NCBI RefSeq assembly: GCF_028368935.1
Contig: NZ_JAQNDK010000003.1
Location: 930,001-994,000 of the forward strand
Source: Sorangium aterium
GTDB lineage: Bacteria > Myxococcota_A > Polyangia > Polyangiales > Polyangiaceae
Length of the DNA stretch: 64,000 nucleotides
Direction of reading: 5' to 3'
Within the stretch, counting starts at the first letter, position 1. Each line of letters opens with the position of its first letter. Shown piece after piece: positions 17,308 through 27,006 of this stretch. The notes beneath the pieces were generated by a model. The model saw only the letters and a program-made list of their open reading frames with translations, had not been told where the DNA came from and did not search any database. The translations under genes were made by a program, and so were the position numbers.

Positions 17308-17783
17308 GGTTCATTTTATGCGCGCGAGCGCTCCCGTCTGCAACCGCGCTTGCTCTCTCGGCGCGCCTGCGAACCAGCCCACGCGACACCGGATAATCGC
17401 TCTCACGATCGTCGATCTGCTCATCTGCGACGATATCGTGCTTGAGGTGATGAACAAGGAAGTGAGCCGCCACGTGGTCCAGCTCGTCGAATCGCCGCGC
17501 GCTCGGCGCGCCGCACACTCGCCGCCACCAGGCGCGCCTACATGTAGGTAACTTGGATCCAGATCGCCGGCCGGGGTACGCTGCAAGTTTCGTCGCGAAA
17601 AAGTTGTTCGTTCGGTTCGCGATGACGTACCCAGTCGAGCGCGTCCCCGGCCTCAATGGAATCGGGCGGGCGCCGAGCTCCCATCACGTCGACGCCGCCC
17701 CCTCAACGCCGGGAGGCGGGCATCCGCGCGGGCTCGGCCGTAGGACAGACCACGTCTCTCGAACCATCTCAAGGAGGTTTCTG
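17308..17783. other. 476-bp divergent intergenic region before minD
   Basis: This separates the divergent DUF1592 and minD genes and must hold both promoters. I see a 12-bp palindrome, CCTACATGTAGG (17537-17548), and the minD ribosome site AAGGAGGT (17771-17778). No additional gene is supported. Confidence 0.6.
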
Positions 17784-18611
17784 GTGTCAAAGGTAGTCGT
17801 CGTCACCTCGGGCAAAGGCGGAGTCGGCAAGACCACCACGACCGCAAACCTCGCGTCCGGCATCGCGGCCGTCGGTTGCAAGACGATCGCCATCGACTTC
17901 GATGTGGGGCTCCGCAACCTCGATCTCGTGATGGGGTGCGAGCGGCGCGTGGTCTACGATCTCGTCAACGTGATCCGCGGAGAGGCGACGCTCCGTCAGG
18001 CGGTGATCCGCGACAAGAGGCTCGATTCGCTCTACGTGCTCCCTGCGTCGCAGACGCGGGACAAGGACGCCCTCACGCTCGACGGCGTCGGGCGCATCCT
18101 CGACGAGCTGCGGGGCGCGGGCTTCGAGTACATCTTCTGCGACTCGCCGGCGGGCATCGAGTGGGGCGCGCAGATGGCGATGTATTTCGCCGACGAGGCG
18201 ATCGTGGTGACGAACCCCGAGGTCTCCTCGGTGCGGGACTCGGACCGCGTGCTCGGTCTCCTGGACGCGAAGACCCGCAGGGCGGAGCTCGGCGAGCCGC
18301 CGGTGAAGACGCACCTCCTGCTCACGCGGTACGCGCCGGCGCGCGTCGCCAAGGGCGAGATGCTGGCGCACCAGGACGTGCTGGAGCTCCTCGGCATCCC
18401 GCTGCTCGGCGTGATCCCGGAGTCGCCGGCGGTGCTCCAGGCGTCGAACGCCGGGACGCCCGTGGTCCTCGATCCGACCAGCGACGCGGCGCAGGCCTAC
18501 CTCGACGTGGTCCAGCGCTTCCTTGGCGCGGACCGCCCCCACCGCTTCCTGGAGCCGGCCAAGAAGGGGTTCTTCAGCCGGATTTTTGGCGGCCAGGCGG
18601 CGACCGTCTGA
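17784..18611 (+). CDS. minD: Septum site-determining ATPase MinD
   Basis: A 275-residue MinD/ParA-family ATPase that binds the membrane as an ATP dimer, recruits MinC and is stimulated by MinE. The deviant Walker A, KGGVGKTT, spans residues 11-18. AIDFDVGLRNLDLVMGCERR is the classic MinD switch region. FIFCDSPAG-like YIFCDSPAGIE is Walker B. The C-terminus, KKGFFSRIFGG, is the amphipathic membrane-targeting helix. GTG 17784 is preceded by a perfect AAGGAGGT. minE follows 12 bp later. minC lies apart at 4813. Confidence 0.97.
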   Translation: MSKVVVVTSGKGGVGKTTTTANLASGIAAVGCKTIAIDFDVGLRNLDLVMGCERRVVYDLVNVIRGEATLRQAVIRDKRLDSLYVLPASQTRDKDALTLDGVGRILDELRGAGFEYIFCDSPAGIEWGAQMAMYFADEAIVVTNPEVSSVRDSDRVLGLLDAKTRRAELGEPPVKTHLLLTRYAPARVAKGEMLAHQDVLELLGIPLLGVIPESPAVLQASNAGTPVVLDPTSDAAQAYLDVVQRFLGADRPHRFLEPAKKGFFSRIFGGQAATV

Positions 18612-18623
18612 GGGAGTTCTGCC

Positions 18624-18938
18624 ATGTCGATCATGGACTATTTCCGTAAGTCGCAGCCGAAGTCGGCCAGCGTGGCGAAGGAGCGTCTGCAGATCATCGT
18701 GGCGCGCGAGCGCGTGCGCCCGACGGGCGAGCCGGACTACCTGCCGCGGCTCAAGCAGGAGCTGCTCCAGGTGATCTCGAAGTACGAGCGGATCGACCTG
18801 GACCAGGTGAGCGTGAACGTGGAGCGGAGCGGCGATTGCGACGTGCTCGAGCTGAACGTCGTGCTCTCCGAGTCGGAGCGGGCGGCCGTGCGCGCCGCCG
18901 CGACCCGGGTCGGCGCCGCCGCCGCGCGGAACTGCTGA
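18624..18938 (+). CDS. minE: Cell division topological specificity factor MinE
   Basis: A 104-residue MinE. The N-terminal part, MDYFRKSQPKSASVAKERLQ, holds the membrane-binding and MinD-stimulating anti-MinCD region (AKERLQIIVARER). The C-terminal topological domain contains YLPRLKQELLQVISKYERID and a final strand, DVLELNVVLSE. The extra ~15 residues after that (RAAVRAAATRVGAAAARNC) are Ala-rich. It follows minD by 12 bp with GGGAG upstream and converges on the SWIM gene with only 8 bp between stops. Confidence 0.95.
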   Translation: MSIMDYFRKSQPKSASVAKERLQIIVARERVRPTGEPDYLPRLKQELLQVISKYERIDLDQVSVNVERSGDCDVLELNVVLSESERAAVRAAATRVGAAAARNC

Positions 18939-18946
18939 CGCGCGCC

Positions 18947-19870
18947 TCAGCCGGGCTCTCGCGCCCGTGGCGCGCCCTCCGCCATCGCGATCTCCCGCGC
19001 CCGCTCCGACGCCGCCCGGAGGAGCGGTCCGAAGAGATCCGCCGGAGAGCGCTCCTCGGTCCAGCCTGGCGGCGCGCCGAGCTGCGACAGGAGCGCCGCG
19101 TGGGCCGCGGGTGGGTCCAGCGCCACGTCGAGCGCCGGCGGCGCCTCGCGCCAGGCGTCGTAGTCTTTCGCCGCCATCTTGCCGGGCGTCACCGTCGCGA
19201 TCGCCGGCGCCTCACCGGCGCAGGGGGCGCCTTTGCCGGCGCCCGCCCGCCTGGCGCGCGCGGGAGCGCCCCGCGCGGCGCGGATCGCCTCGATCACCTG
19301 CTCGCGCGTGCGCCCGCGCAGCTCGAACAGCAGGAAGGGGTCCTTGTCGAACGCCTCGCCGAGCACGTAGTGCGTCGCGGCGACGTGCTTGCAGGGGTTC
19401 GCGGCGTCGGGGCACGAGCAGGCCGTGGTGAGGTCCTCAGGCCGCTCCGGGAACAAGCTCGTCCCGGCGCTCTGGAACGCGGTCTCGATCTCCTCCGGCA
19501 TCTGTCCCGCGAGGAGCGCCGCCGCGAAGCTCGCCCGCTTCGCCATGGCGGCGATCGCCTTCGCCCAGGTGGCGTCGTCGAGCCGCGCGATCGTGACGAT
19601 CACCTTGTACGGCCTCGGCTGCGAGCCGGTCACGCGCGCGGTCACGAGGCCGGGCTTCACCGTGAGATCGTGCGTCCTGCCCGCGCGCGCGTACGTGCGC
19701 CCGCGCGCAAGGCGGCCCGCGTCGTCCGGCGCCATCCGCTCCAGCGCCTCCAGCCAGCGCTTCCCCCACCAGGTCGTGCCGGCCCGCTTCATCCGGATGC
19801 CTCGCGCCGGCGGCGGCGGCTTCGGCCCGGCCTCCCGGTGGAACGACGCCCATCGCGCCGGCGGGCTCAT
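18947..19870 (-). CDS. SWIM zinc-finger protein
   Basis: A 307-residue protein. The N-terminal half has the conserved block WWGKRWLEALERM, YARAGRTHDLTVKPGLVTA and KVIVTIARLDDATW. The SWIM zinc finger follows, C-x-C then C-x-H: CSCPDAANPCKHVAATHYVL. The tail is low-complexity. Such proteins are regularly encoded directly beside a SNF2 helicase; here the ATG at 19870 overlaps the helicase stop by 4 bp (ATGA), so the two are translationally coupled. SWIM fingers are thought to bind DNA or proteins; the pair probably remodels nucleoprotein complexes, for example in repair or transcription recycling. Confidence 0.88.
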   Translation of the reverse strand: MSPPARWASFHREAGPKPPPPARGIRMKRAGTTWWGKRWLEALERMAPDDAGRLARGRTYARAGRTHDLTVKPGLVTARVTGSQPRPYKVIVTIARLDDATWAKAIAAMAKRASFAAALLAGQMPEEIETAFQSAGTSLFPERPEDLTTACSCPDAANPCKHVAATHYVLGEAFDKDPFLLFELRGRTREQVIEAIRAARGAPARARRAGAGKGAPCAGEAPAIATVTPGKMAAKDYDAWREAPPALDVALDPPAAHAALLSQLGAPPGWTEERSPADLFGPLLRAASERAREIAMAEGAPRAREPG

Positions 19871-22800
19871 GTGGGCGCTCCTCCCCGCGCTCGGTTCACC
19901 CGAGGCCCCGCGCCCGCCCGCCGGCTCTCGGCGCGGCGCACCTGCCGCGCGCGCGGTGAATCGCCGCGACCGCCTTCGTGCGCGCCGCGCTCGCCTTCCG
20001 GCACGCCGCGCCCGTCCAGCGCGTCGCCGCGCTCCTTCGCAGGGTCCGGCTCCGGCTCCTCGCGATCGTCCAGCTCGCCGGCGCCGGTCACGGCGTCCCT
20101 CGACAGCGCGAACAGCTCGCGCAGCGCCGCGTCGTCGAGCTCGGTGATCCACGCCTCGCCCTGGCCGACCACCTGCGCCGCCAGATCGCGCTTCTGCTCC
20201 AGCATCCGGTCGACCTTCTCCTCCACGGTGCCCGCGCAGACGAGCTTGTGGACCTGCACCGCGCGCCGCTGCCCGATCCGGTGCGCGCGGTCCGTCGCCT
20301 GATCCTCGACCGCGGGGTTCCACCAGCGATCGAAGTGGAACACGTGGCTCGCCGCCGTCAGGTTGAGCCCCGCGCCGCCGGCCTTCAGCGAGAGGACGAA
20401 CACGCGCGGCCCCCGCGGATCGTCCTGGAACCGCCGCACCATCTCGTCGCGCGCGAGCCTCGGCGTGCCGCCGTGCAGGAAGAGGACCTCCGTGTCGAGC
20501 GAGGGCGCGAGGTGCCGGACGAGCCGGTCGCCCATCTCGCGGAACTGCGTGAACACGAGCGCGCGATCGCCCGCCGCGAGCGCCTCCTCGAGCATCTCGG
20601 TGAGCCGCGCGAGCTTGCCTGACCGGCCCGCGAGCGGCCCCGCCTCCCCGAGGCACTGCGCCGGGTGGTTGCAGATCTGCTTGAGCACCGTCAGCAGCGA
20701 GAGCACGAGCCCGCGCCGCTCGATGCCCTCGGCCTCCTCGATGCGGCGCATCGCCTCGTCGAGCGCCGCCTGGTAGAGCGTCACCTGCTCGCGCGTGAGC
20801 GCGCAGAAGACCCTGGCCTCGTCCTTCGGCGGAAGGTCCTGAAGCACGGCGGGATCGTTCTTGATGCGTCGCAACAGGAACGGCCCGGCGACGCGCCGGA
20901 GCCGCTCTGCGGCCTTCCGGTCGCCGTAGCGCTCGATGGGCACCGCGTAGGCGCGCCGGAACGCCTCGAGCGGGCCGAGCAGTCCGGGGTTCGCGAACTC
21001 GAGGATCGACCAGAGCTCGGCGAGGCGGTTCTCGACGGGCGTTCCGGTCATTGCGACGCGGTGCGGGGCGCGGAGCGCGCGCGCGGCGCGGGCGGTGCGC
21101 GACGAGGCGTTCTTGATGTTCTGCGCCTCGTCCAGCACGACGGCCGCCCAGTCGACGGCGGCGAGCGCCGCGGCGTCGCGGCGGAGCAGGCCGTACGTGG
21201 TCAGGACGAGCCCGCCGCCCGCGCGGCGCGCGCCGCCGTCGCTTCCCTGGGCGGGCCGCTCGCTCGCGCCGGAGGCCCGCGACGCGAGCTCCTCGGCCGA
21301 GCGGGCGCGCCCCTCGCCGTAGTGCCGCACGAGGGGCAGGGCAGGGGCGAACCGCGCCGCCTCCCGCTCCCAGTTGCCGACGACCGACGTCGGGGCGACG
21401 AGCAGCGTCGGGCGCGTGTCCTCGGGCGCCGCCGCCCGCCGGCCGACAAGGAACGCGAGCAGCTGGACGGTCTTGCCCAGGCCCATGTCGTCGGCGAGGC
21501 AGGCGCCCAGGCCGAGGCTCGCCATCGTCTGCAGCCAGGCGACGCCGCGCGCCTGGTACGGGCGCAGCGTCCCCACGAACCCCGCGGGCGGCGCGGCGGC
21601 GCGCTCGGCGCCCGAGCGGAGCCGCTCCATCGCGCGCGCGAGCGCGCCCTCGGCGACCACGGGGACGGCCAGGCCGTCGACGTGGGTCTCGCCGGCGAGC
21701 GCGCCCTCCAGCGCCTCGCGCGCCGAGATGCGACCGCCGCCGGCCTCGAGGCGCCGCGCTATCTCGGCGAGCTCCTCGGGGACCACGACCACCCAGGCCC
21801 CGCGGTGCCGGACGAGCGGCGATTTCTGCCGCGCGAGGGCGGCGAGCTCGCGCGCGGAGAGCGCCTCGTCGCCGAGCGCCGCCTCCCACACGAAATCGAG
21901 CGCCTCGTCGAGGCCGAGCCCGGCGCTGCCCGCGACGACGCCGGCGGTGCGGCGCGCCGCGCCGACGCGCATGCGAAGGCGCAGGCGGCGCTGCCCCGAG
22001 GCCAGGAGCTCGCCCGGCACGACCACGCCGAACCCGGCCTCGCCCAGCGCCGGCGCGGCCTGCGCGAGGAAGGCCCACGCCTCCGCGGGGTCGAGGTCCA
22101 CGCGCTCCGGCCGCGCCTCGCCGAGGGCGCGGGCGATCGGCGCGAAGAGCCGCGCCGCGGCGCCGAGCGCGCCGAGGAGGACCTCCTCGGCGTCGGAGAA
22201 CGCCCGCCCGAGCGCCTTCAGCATGCGCCCCTGGGTCTTCCACACGTCGGCGGCGGGCACGAGCAGGCTGGCATCGTCGGTCGCCTGCAGCAGGAAGCGG
22301 AGCACGAAGCCGCGGTCGCCCTGGGGCAGCTCCAGCCGGAAGCAGGCGCGCAGCGCGTCGCAGGCGCCGAGCGCGGGCCGGATCCATGCGTCGAGATCGG
22401 CCACGAGCGCGCGCTCGGCGAGGCCTTCTGCGGCGAAGGCGCGCTGCGGACCCGTCAGGGCGAGCACCAGCCGACGCTCCCACGGGGCGTGCGCGGGGCG
22501 CGGCGCGCGCGCCGGGCGATCGGTGGCGCCGCCGCGCGCGAGCGCGTCGGCCGCGGCGTCCAGGAAGGCGCGCAGCAGGGCCTCGGCGGACCAGACCTCC
22601 GCGGCGCGGGGCCCGCGGGGGCGCCCGCGGCCCTCGTGAGCGGGGGCGGCCTGCGCGCCCGCTGGCACCGCGTGCGCGGCCGGCGGCATGGCCCGGGCGA
22701 GCGCCGCGACGCGCGCGGCGTCCTCCGGGGCGGCGAGCGACACCGCCCAGCGGGCCTCCGTGCGCCCCCCTGCGGCGCCGGCCGGCACCACGCGGGGCAC

Positions 22801-23088
22801 GACCCGCTCGCGCACCACGAGATCGAGGGCGAGCTTGCTCGCCAGGCTCCATGCGGCGACGGACGGCGGAGCTCGCCCGAGGTCGTCCTGGGCCATGCTG
22901 GCGAGCGCGGACAGGCCGTCCAGGAGCGCCGCGGCCTCTCCGGTCTTCCTCACGGCCCGGCCCGCCTCGGAGACCACGACCGCCTCCGCCGGGGTCGTCG
23001 CGCCGAGCGACCGGGCCGCGAGCCGATCCACGGCCGTGTCGTCCCAGAGGAAGAAGCGGAGATCGCCGGGCAGAAAGACGAGCGGCAT
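19867..23088 (-). CDS. SNF2-family DNA-dependent ATPase / helicase (RapA/HepA-like)
   Basis: A 1073-residue Swi2/Snf2 ATPase. The N-terminal ~550 residues are the helicase-associated region. The motor follows: QARGVAWLQTMASLGLG and DDMGLGKTVQLLAFLV (motif I), LDEAQNIKN (II, DEAQ), AMTGTPVENRLAELW (III), then the C-terminal lobe with FTQFREMGDRLV, LHGGTPRLARDEMV, LSLKAGGAGLNLTAA (V) and DQATDRAHRIGQRR (VI). All key residues for ATP hydrolysis are present. ATG 23088 begins MPLVFLPGDLRFFLW; a GTG 7 codons upstream is possible. It is first in an operon with the SWIM gene. It probably moves along duplex DNA to displace proteins or RNA polymerase. Confidence 0.93.
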   Translation of the reverse strand: MPLVFLPGDLRFFLWDDTAVDRLAARSLGATTPAEAVVVSEAGRAVRKTGEAAALLDGLSALASMAQDDLGRAPPSVAAWSLASKLALDLVVRERVVPRVVPAGAAGGRTEARWAVSLAAPEDAARVAALARAMPPAAHAVPAGAQAAPAHEGRGRPRGPRAAEVWSAEALLRAFLDAAADALARGGATDRPARAPRPAHAPWERRLVLALTGPQRAFAAEGLAERALVADLDAWIRPALGACDALRACFRLELPQGDRGFVLRFLLQATDDASLLVPAADVWKTQGRMLKALGRAFSDAEEVLLGALGAAARLFAPIARALGEARPERVDLDPAEAWAFLAQAAPALGEAGFGVVVPGELLASGQRRLRLRMRVGAARRTAGVVAGSAGLGLDEALDFVWEAALGDEALSARELAALARQKSPLVRHRGAWVVVVPEELAEIARRLEAGGGRISAREALEGALAGETHVDGLAVPVVAEGALARAMERLRSGAERAAAPPAGFVGTLRPYQARGVAWLQTMASLGLGACLADDMGLGKTVQLLAFLVGRRAAAPEDTRPTLLVAPTSVVGNWEREAARFAPALPLVRHYGEGRARSAEELASRASGASERPAQGSDGGARRAGGGLVLTTYGLLRRDAAALAAVDWAAVVLDEAQNIKNASSRTARAARALRAPHRVAMTGTPVENRLAELWSILEFANPGLLGPLEAFRRAYAVPIERYGDRKAAERLRRVAGPFLLRRIKNDPAVLQDLPPKDEARVFCALTREQVTLYQAALDEAMRRIEEAEGIERRGLVLSLLTVLKQICNHPAQCLGEAGPLAGRSGKLARLTEMLEEALAAGDRALVFTQFREMGDRLVRHLAPSLDTEVLFLHGGTPRLARDEMVRRFQDDPRGPRVFVLSLKAGGAGLNLTAASHVFHFDRWWNPAVEDQATDRAHRIGQRRAVQVHKLVCAGTVEEKVDRMLEQKRDLAAQVVGQGEAWITELDDAALRELFALSRDAVTGAGELDDREEPEPDPAKERGDALDGRGVPEGERGAHEGGRGDSPRARQVRRAESRRAGAGPRVNRARGGAPT

Positions 23089-23641
23089 CGACGCGCAGAT
23101 CCATTGCACAGACGGCGACGGCGAAAAGGGGGCTTCACGCGTCGTGAGCCAAAAAGCGATGGGCCGGACGGGAGCGCTCTCGCTGAATCACGGGTGTGGC
23201 CCATTGCGGGTCATGGCTGTGAATTGCCAGAATTTGTTTGAAACCTCTGTTCGGGAGGGTTTTGAGAACATCTCATGGAAAAAATCGTGGCTCGAGGGAA
23301 TGGGCCTCGCACCGTGCTGCGCCGGGACCATGGCGAGCTCGAGCGGTCGGTTGACGCCGAGCGCGCGCAGGGGCGCCTGGGCCGCCCGGGCGCCGCGCGA
23401 GAGGCAGGCCGCCACGTGGTCCGCTTCGGCGGCCCGCTCGCCGTGCCCGTGAGGCTCGCGGCATCCGTCTCGAGGTCGTGGACGCGCTGGAAGGCACACC
23501 GCCGGGTCGCGCGGAATGCTTCGTCAGCATGGTTCAAAGATGGTGGAAGGGTTCTAGCGCTCGTTAGCCCCGGCGGTGCTCCAGGAGCTGAATGTTCCGT
23601 GATCGGGAGGCATCTGAGGCGGCGAAGGAGAGAGAGACGGA
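23089..23641. other. 553-bp divergent intergenic region
   Basis: Lies between the SNF2 gene (-) and the kelch gene (+). Open frames here are shadows without ribosome sites or recognisable similarity. Lower-GC sequence near 23215-23300 is a plausible place for promoters, but no clear box was found. Confidence 0.5.
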
Positions 23642-26617
23642 ATGCGATCGAGCCGGTACCCGGGAGTTGCCCTGGCCTGCGCGGCGGTGGTGTTGCCAGC
23701 GGGAGAGGTCTGGGCCGACGGAACGCCGTCCTGGGAGGAGTTACCTGCGATGATCACCCCGCGCAGCGGGCATACGGCCACGTTGCTCCCGGATGGCCGG
23801 GTGCTCGTGGCGGGCGGCCACGGCAGCGACGGGACAACGCTCCTTCGAGAGGTCGAGGTCTATGGCCCGGCGAGCAAGACGTGGGCGCCCGCCGCGCCGC
23901 TCCGCAGCCCGCTCCGCGAGGTCGCCGCGACGGCCCTCCTGCCGAGCGGGCTGGCCCTCTCGACGGACGGCGAGCATGTCGAGGTCTATTCCCCGGCTCT
24001 CGATCAGTGGCAAGCGGCGGCGCCCCTGACGCCGGGCCTCGCCGCGCCCCGCGCCGTGGCCCTCCCGAGCGGCAAGCTGATGATGCTCGGCCAGGCGTCG
24101 GGCTCCCTCGCGGGCAGCATCTATGATGACGCCGCGGGCACCTGGACCCCCATCCGATCGCTGAGCGGCGCGACCGCCAGGACCGCGACGTTGCTCCGCG
24201 ACGGCCGCGTGCTCGCAGCGGGCAGCAACCGCGCCAATATCTACGATCCGGAGACCGATTCCTGGACACCGACCTCCGGGTTCCTCGGCGGGGCCATGGC
24301 GTCCCCCGCGACGCGGCTCGCCAGCGGCGATGTCCTCTTCGTGGGCGGATACCCCTTCTGGAACACGCATACCTCGCAGCATTACCTCCCCAAGGCCGAT
24401 GTCTGGGTGGCGATCCCGGGGCATGACCCTTTCTACGACCCGTATCCTGAATGCTTCCCGGACGGGGACTACGACATGGGCCTGGGCGTCTCGCTGCTTC
24501 CCAGCGGAAGCGTCCTCCTGACAGGAGGCATGGTGACGTACATCTGCGGAATCCAGGACCAGAATGGCCAGCTCTTGAACGAGTGGCGCTACAGCGAGTT
24601 CAGCGCCGCGCTGGAGCTGTATGATCCGGCGAAGGCTTTCTGGGTACCCCTCGAGGTGGAGCCGCCGGAGACGATGGCGCGCGGGTATCACACGGCGACG
24701 AGCCTCGACGACGGCAGCGTGCTGATCGTCGGCGGGCTTGTCGCGTCCGGCTCGCCCGTCGATGCGCCGGTGCCGACGGCCTCCGCCCTGCTCTTCCACG
24801 AACGCGCGCCGCTCGGCGCGGCCTGTGAGGCCGGCGGCGACTGCGCGAGCGGCTTCTGCGCGGATTCGGTCTGCTGCGATGCGGCCTGCGCCGGTCCGTG
24901 CGACGCGTGCGCGGCCTCGGCGGGGGCCACGAAGGACGGCGCCTGCACGCCGATCTCGGGCACGCCCTGCGACGACACTGGCGCGTGCCTCAAGGGGGGT
25001 GTCTGCGAGGCGGGCACCTGCGCCGGCGGCGTCCCTGCACCCGACGGAACCCCGTGCGACGACGCCGAGGTGTGCTCCGCGACGAGCACATGCGAGGCGG
25101 GCGCTTGCGTCGCGGCGAGCCCGGCGAGCTGCCAGGCGACGGACGGCTGTCACGAGCCTCCCGCATGCGATCCTGCGCTCGGGTGCTCGGGGCGTGCGCC
25201 CGAGAAGCCGGACGGCGCGCGCTGCGATTTCGCCGGGACGCCGGATGCCTGGCAGGCCGCGGCGCGGATGCCGAACGAGATGAAGCACGCCCACACGGCC
25301 ACGTTGCTGCAGGACGGCACGGTGCTGGTCCTCGGGGTGGAGGATAGCTCGGCCACACGCGGGATGGCGATGCGCTACGACCCGAGCATGGATCGATGGC
25401 AGCTCATCGAGGGGACGACTCCGCAGGTGCGGTCGATCATGCGCCCCACGCCGCTGCTGCGGGACGGCACGGTCCTTGTGATCAGTGGCGATCGCGTGGA
25501 CCGGTTCAACCCGGCCACGGGCGCATGGGAGCAGGCTGCGCCCCTCATGGTCCGGAGTCACATGTTTGGCACGGCGACGCTGCTCCAGGACGGGAGGGTG
25601 CTCGTCATGGGGGGCAGCGACGCGTCCGCGGAGGTGTATGACCCCGCCGCGGACGTCTGGACCTTGGTCGCGACCGCGAACGCGCGGCGATACAACCACA
25701 CGGCGACGCTGCTCCAGGACGGCAGAGTGCTGGTCGCGGGCGGCAGCAGCGACGATGGGGCGAGCGCCGAGGTGTACGACCCGGCGACCGACGTCTGGAC
25801 GCCTGTGGCGTCGATGCGCCAGGCACGCGCGGCGCATGCGGCCACGCTGCTCCAGGACGGCAGGGTGCTCGTGGTGGGGGGCAGCTCCGAGGGCATCGCC
25901 CGCGCGATAGCCGAGCTCTACGATCCGGCGAACGACACCTGGACGTCAGCGGGGGAGATGGTCGCCCCACGGTATATCAATGAGGTCGTGCTTCTTGCCG
26001 ACGGCAGGGTGCTCGTGGTGGGCGATCTGGATGGTGATGGTCAGTATTCGCTCGATTATACGGCTGAGCTTTACGATCCTGCGAGGGGCATCTGGTCGCC
26101 GGGGCCGGCCTTGAACATCCCGCTCACCTATAGCGTGAGGGCGCGGCTGGATGACGGTCGCGTTCTGATAGCGGGCGGCACGCTCGGCAGTCCGTACTAC
26201 CCGTCCCCCCTCGTGCACCTCTATGTTCCTGGGCAGCGTCCGGGCTCAGGGGTGTGCCAGGCTGGCGTATGCGTGCCCAGCGCAGGTGGAGAGGGTGGCG
26301 CCGGCAGCAGCGGTGGCGGAGAGGGCGGCAGCGGCGGCGCTGCCGGAAGCGGCGGCGATGCCAGCGGTGCCGGCGGCAGCGAAGGCACCACGAGCACGAG
26401 CGCAGGCGCTACCAGCGGGACGGGCGAAGGAGGGAGCGCCGGTGGAGCCGGCGCGCAGAGCGGCGCTGGTGGCGGCCCGCCAGGCGGCGACAGCGGTGGT
26501 TGGCATTGCCAGATGGGGCCCGGATTCCAGGGGACACCCCCATGGCTCGTCCTCCTCGGGGGGCTCGCTGCCCTGCGCGCGCGCCGGCGCGCCGTGAGGA
26601 TCCGCGGCGCTGCGTGA
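23642..26617 (+). CDS. Large secreted kelch-repeat protein with Cys-rich insert
   Basis: A 991-residue exported protein with a signal peptide at residues 1-26 (ending VWADG). Two kelch-type beta-propeller regions carry repeated blocks such as TATLLPDGRVLVAGG, TATLLRDGRVLAAGS and TATLLQDGRVLVMGG followed by VYDPA..W. They are separated by about 130 residues of Cys-rich EGF-like repeats (CASGFCADSVCCDAAC and following). After the second propeller comes a Gly/Ser-rich stretch of roughly 90 residues. A hydrophobic segment, WLVLLGGLAALRARRRA, ends in basic residues, the layout of a C-terminal surface-sorting tail, though the usual myxobacterial GC signature is not clear. GGAGAG lies upstream of ATG 23642. 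It is probably a surface adhesin or binding protein. Confidence 0.9.
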   Translation: MRSSRYPGVALACAAVVLPAGEVWADGTPSWEELPAMITPRSGHTATLLPDGRVLVAGGHGSDGTTLLREVEVYGPASKTWAPAAPLRSPLREVAATALLPSGLALSTDGEHVEVYSPALDQWQAAAPLTPGLAAPRAVALPSGKLMMLGQASGSLAGSIYDDAAGTWTPIRSLSGATARTATLLRDGRVLAAGSNRANIYDPETDSWTPTSGFLGGAMASPATRLASGDVLFVGGYPFWNTHTSQHYLPKADVWVAIPGHDPFYDPYPECFPDGDYDMGLGVSLLPSGSVLLTGGMVTYICGIQDQNGQLLNEWRYSEFSAALELYDPAKAFWVPLEVEPPETMARGYHTATSLDDGSVLIVGGLVASGSPVDAPVPTASALLFHERAPLGAACEAGGDCASGFCADSVCCDAACAGPCDACAASAGATKDGACTPISGTPCDDTGACLKGGVCEAGTCAGGVPAPDGTPCDDAEVCSATSTCEAGACVAASPASCQATDGCHEPPACDPALGCSGRAPEKPDGARCDFAGTPDAWQAAARMPNEMKHAHTATLLQDGTVLVLGVEDSSATRGMAMRYDPSMDRWQLIEGTTPQVRSIMRPTPLLRDGTVLVISGDRVDRFNPATGAWEQAAPLMVRSHMFGTATLLQDGRVLVMGGSDASAEVYDPAADVWTLVATANARRYNHTATLLQDGRVLVAGGSSDDGASAEVYDPATDVWTPVASMRQARAAHAATLLQDGRVLVVGGSSEGIARAIAELYDPANDTWTSAGEMVAPRYINEVVLLADGRVLVVGDLDGDGQYSLDYTAELYDPARGIWSPGPALNIPLTYSVRARLDDGRVLIAGGTLGSPYYPSPLVHLYVPGQRPGSGVCQAGVCVPSAGGEGGAGSSGGGEGGSGGAAGSGGDASGAGGSEGTTSTSAGATSGTGEGGSAGGAGAQSGAGGGPPGGDSGGWHCQMGPGFQGTPPWLVLLGGLAALRARRRAVRIRGAA

Positions 26618-27006
26618 GCCGCTCGCGCAGCTCGACGTGACGTCGGTCGATCGCCTCGTGAGGGACCTTGCGAGGCGCGCCCTCGCCGCGCAGATCGCGG
26701 CGAGGGCGCGATGCCGACGCCTGCGGTAAGCGCAATCGTTTGACCGCCCAGTACTGCGAGAGCACCTCGACGCCCTGTTCCGAGATCGCTCTCGAGGACT
26801 GCCACGACCTGCCGGGCTGCCGCGTCGAGCGGTGATCGGCAGGGCATCGCTCCGCTCGAGGAACACGACCGGCCGAGCGAATTGCAAATACGTTCACGGA
26901 TCCGCGGGGATTAAGGGGACATGGATCCGTGACAAGCTCGGGCATCCGAGGGCGTTCCGAGTGGCAGCCGGGCGCTTGCGTCCATTGAGGTAGGAAAAGT
27001 ACGACC
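26618..27006. other. 389-bp intergenic region
   Basis: After the kelch gene there is a strong hairpin (26676-26710). Beyond it I find no supported gene. A lower-GC patch at 26880-26930 may hold the promoter of the DUF1552 gene at 27007. Confidence 0.5.
26676..26710 (+). terminator. 15-bp perfect stem-loop after the kelch gene
   Basis: CGCGCCCTCGCCGCG and its exact complement are separated by the 5-nt loop CAGAT, 58 bp after the kelch stop. The stem is very stable; no T-run follows, so it may act as a Rho-independent-like terminator or as mRNA 3'-end protection. Confidence 0.6.

Noticed and set aside
19871-23104. Very long minus-strand frame joined to the SWIM gene
   Set aside because: It is an Arg/Ala-rich shadow of the SNF2 gene in another frame; the SWIM protein starts at 19870.
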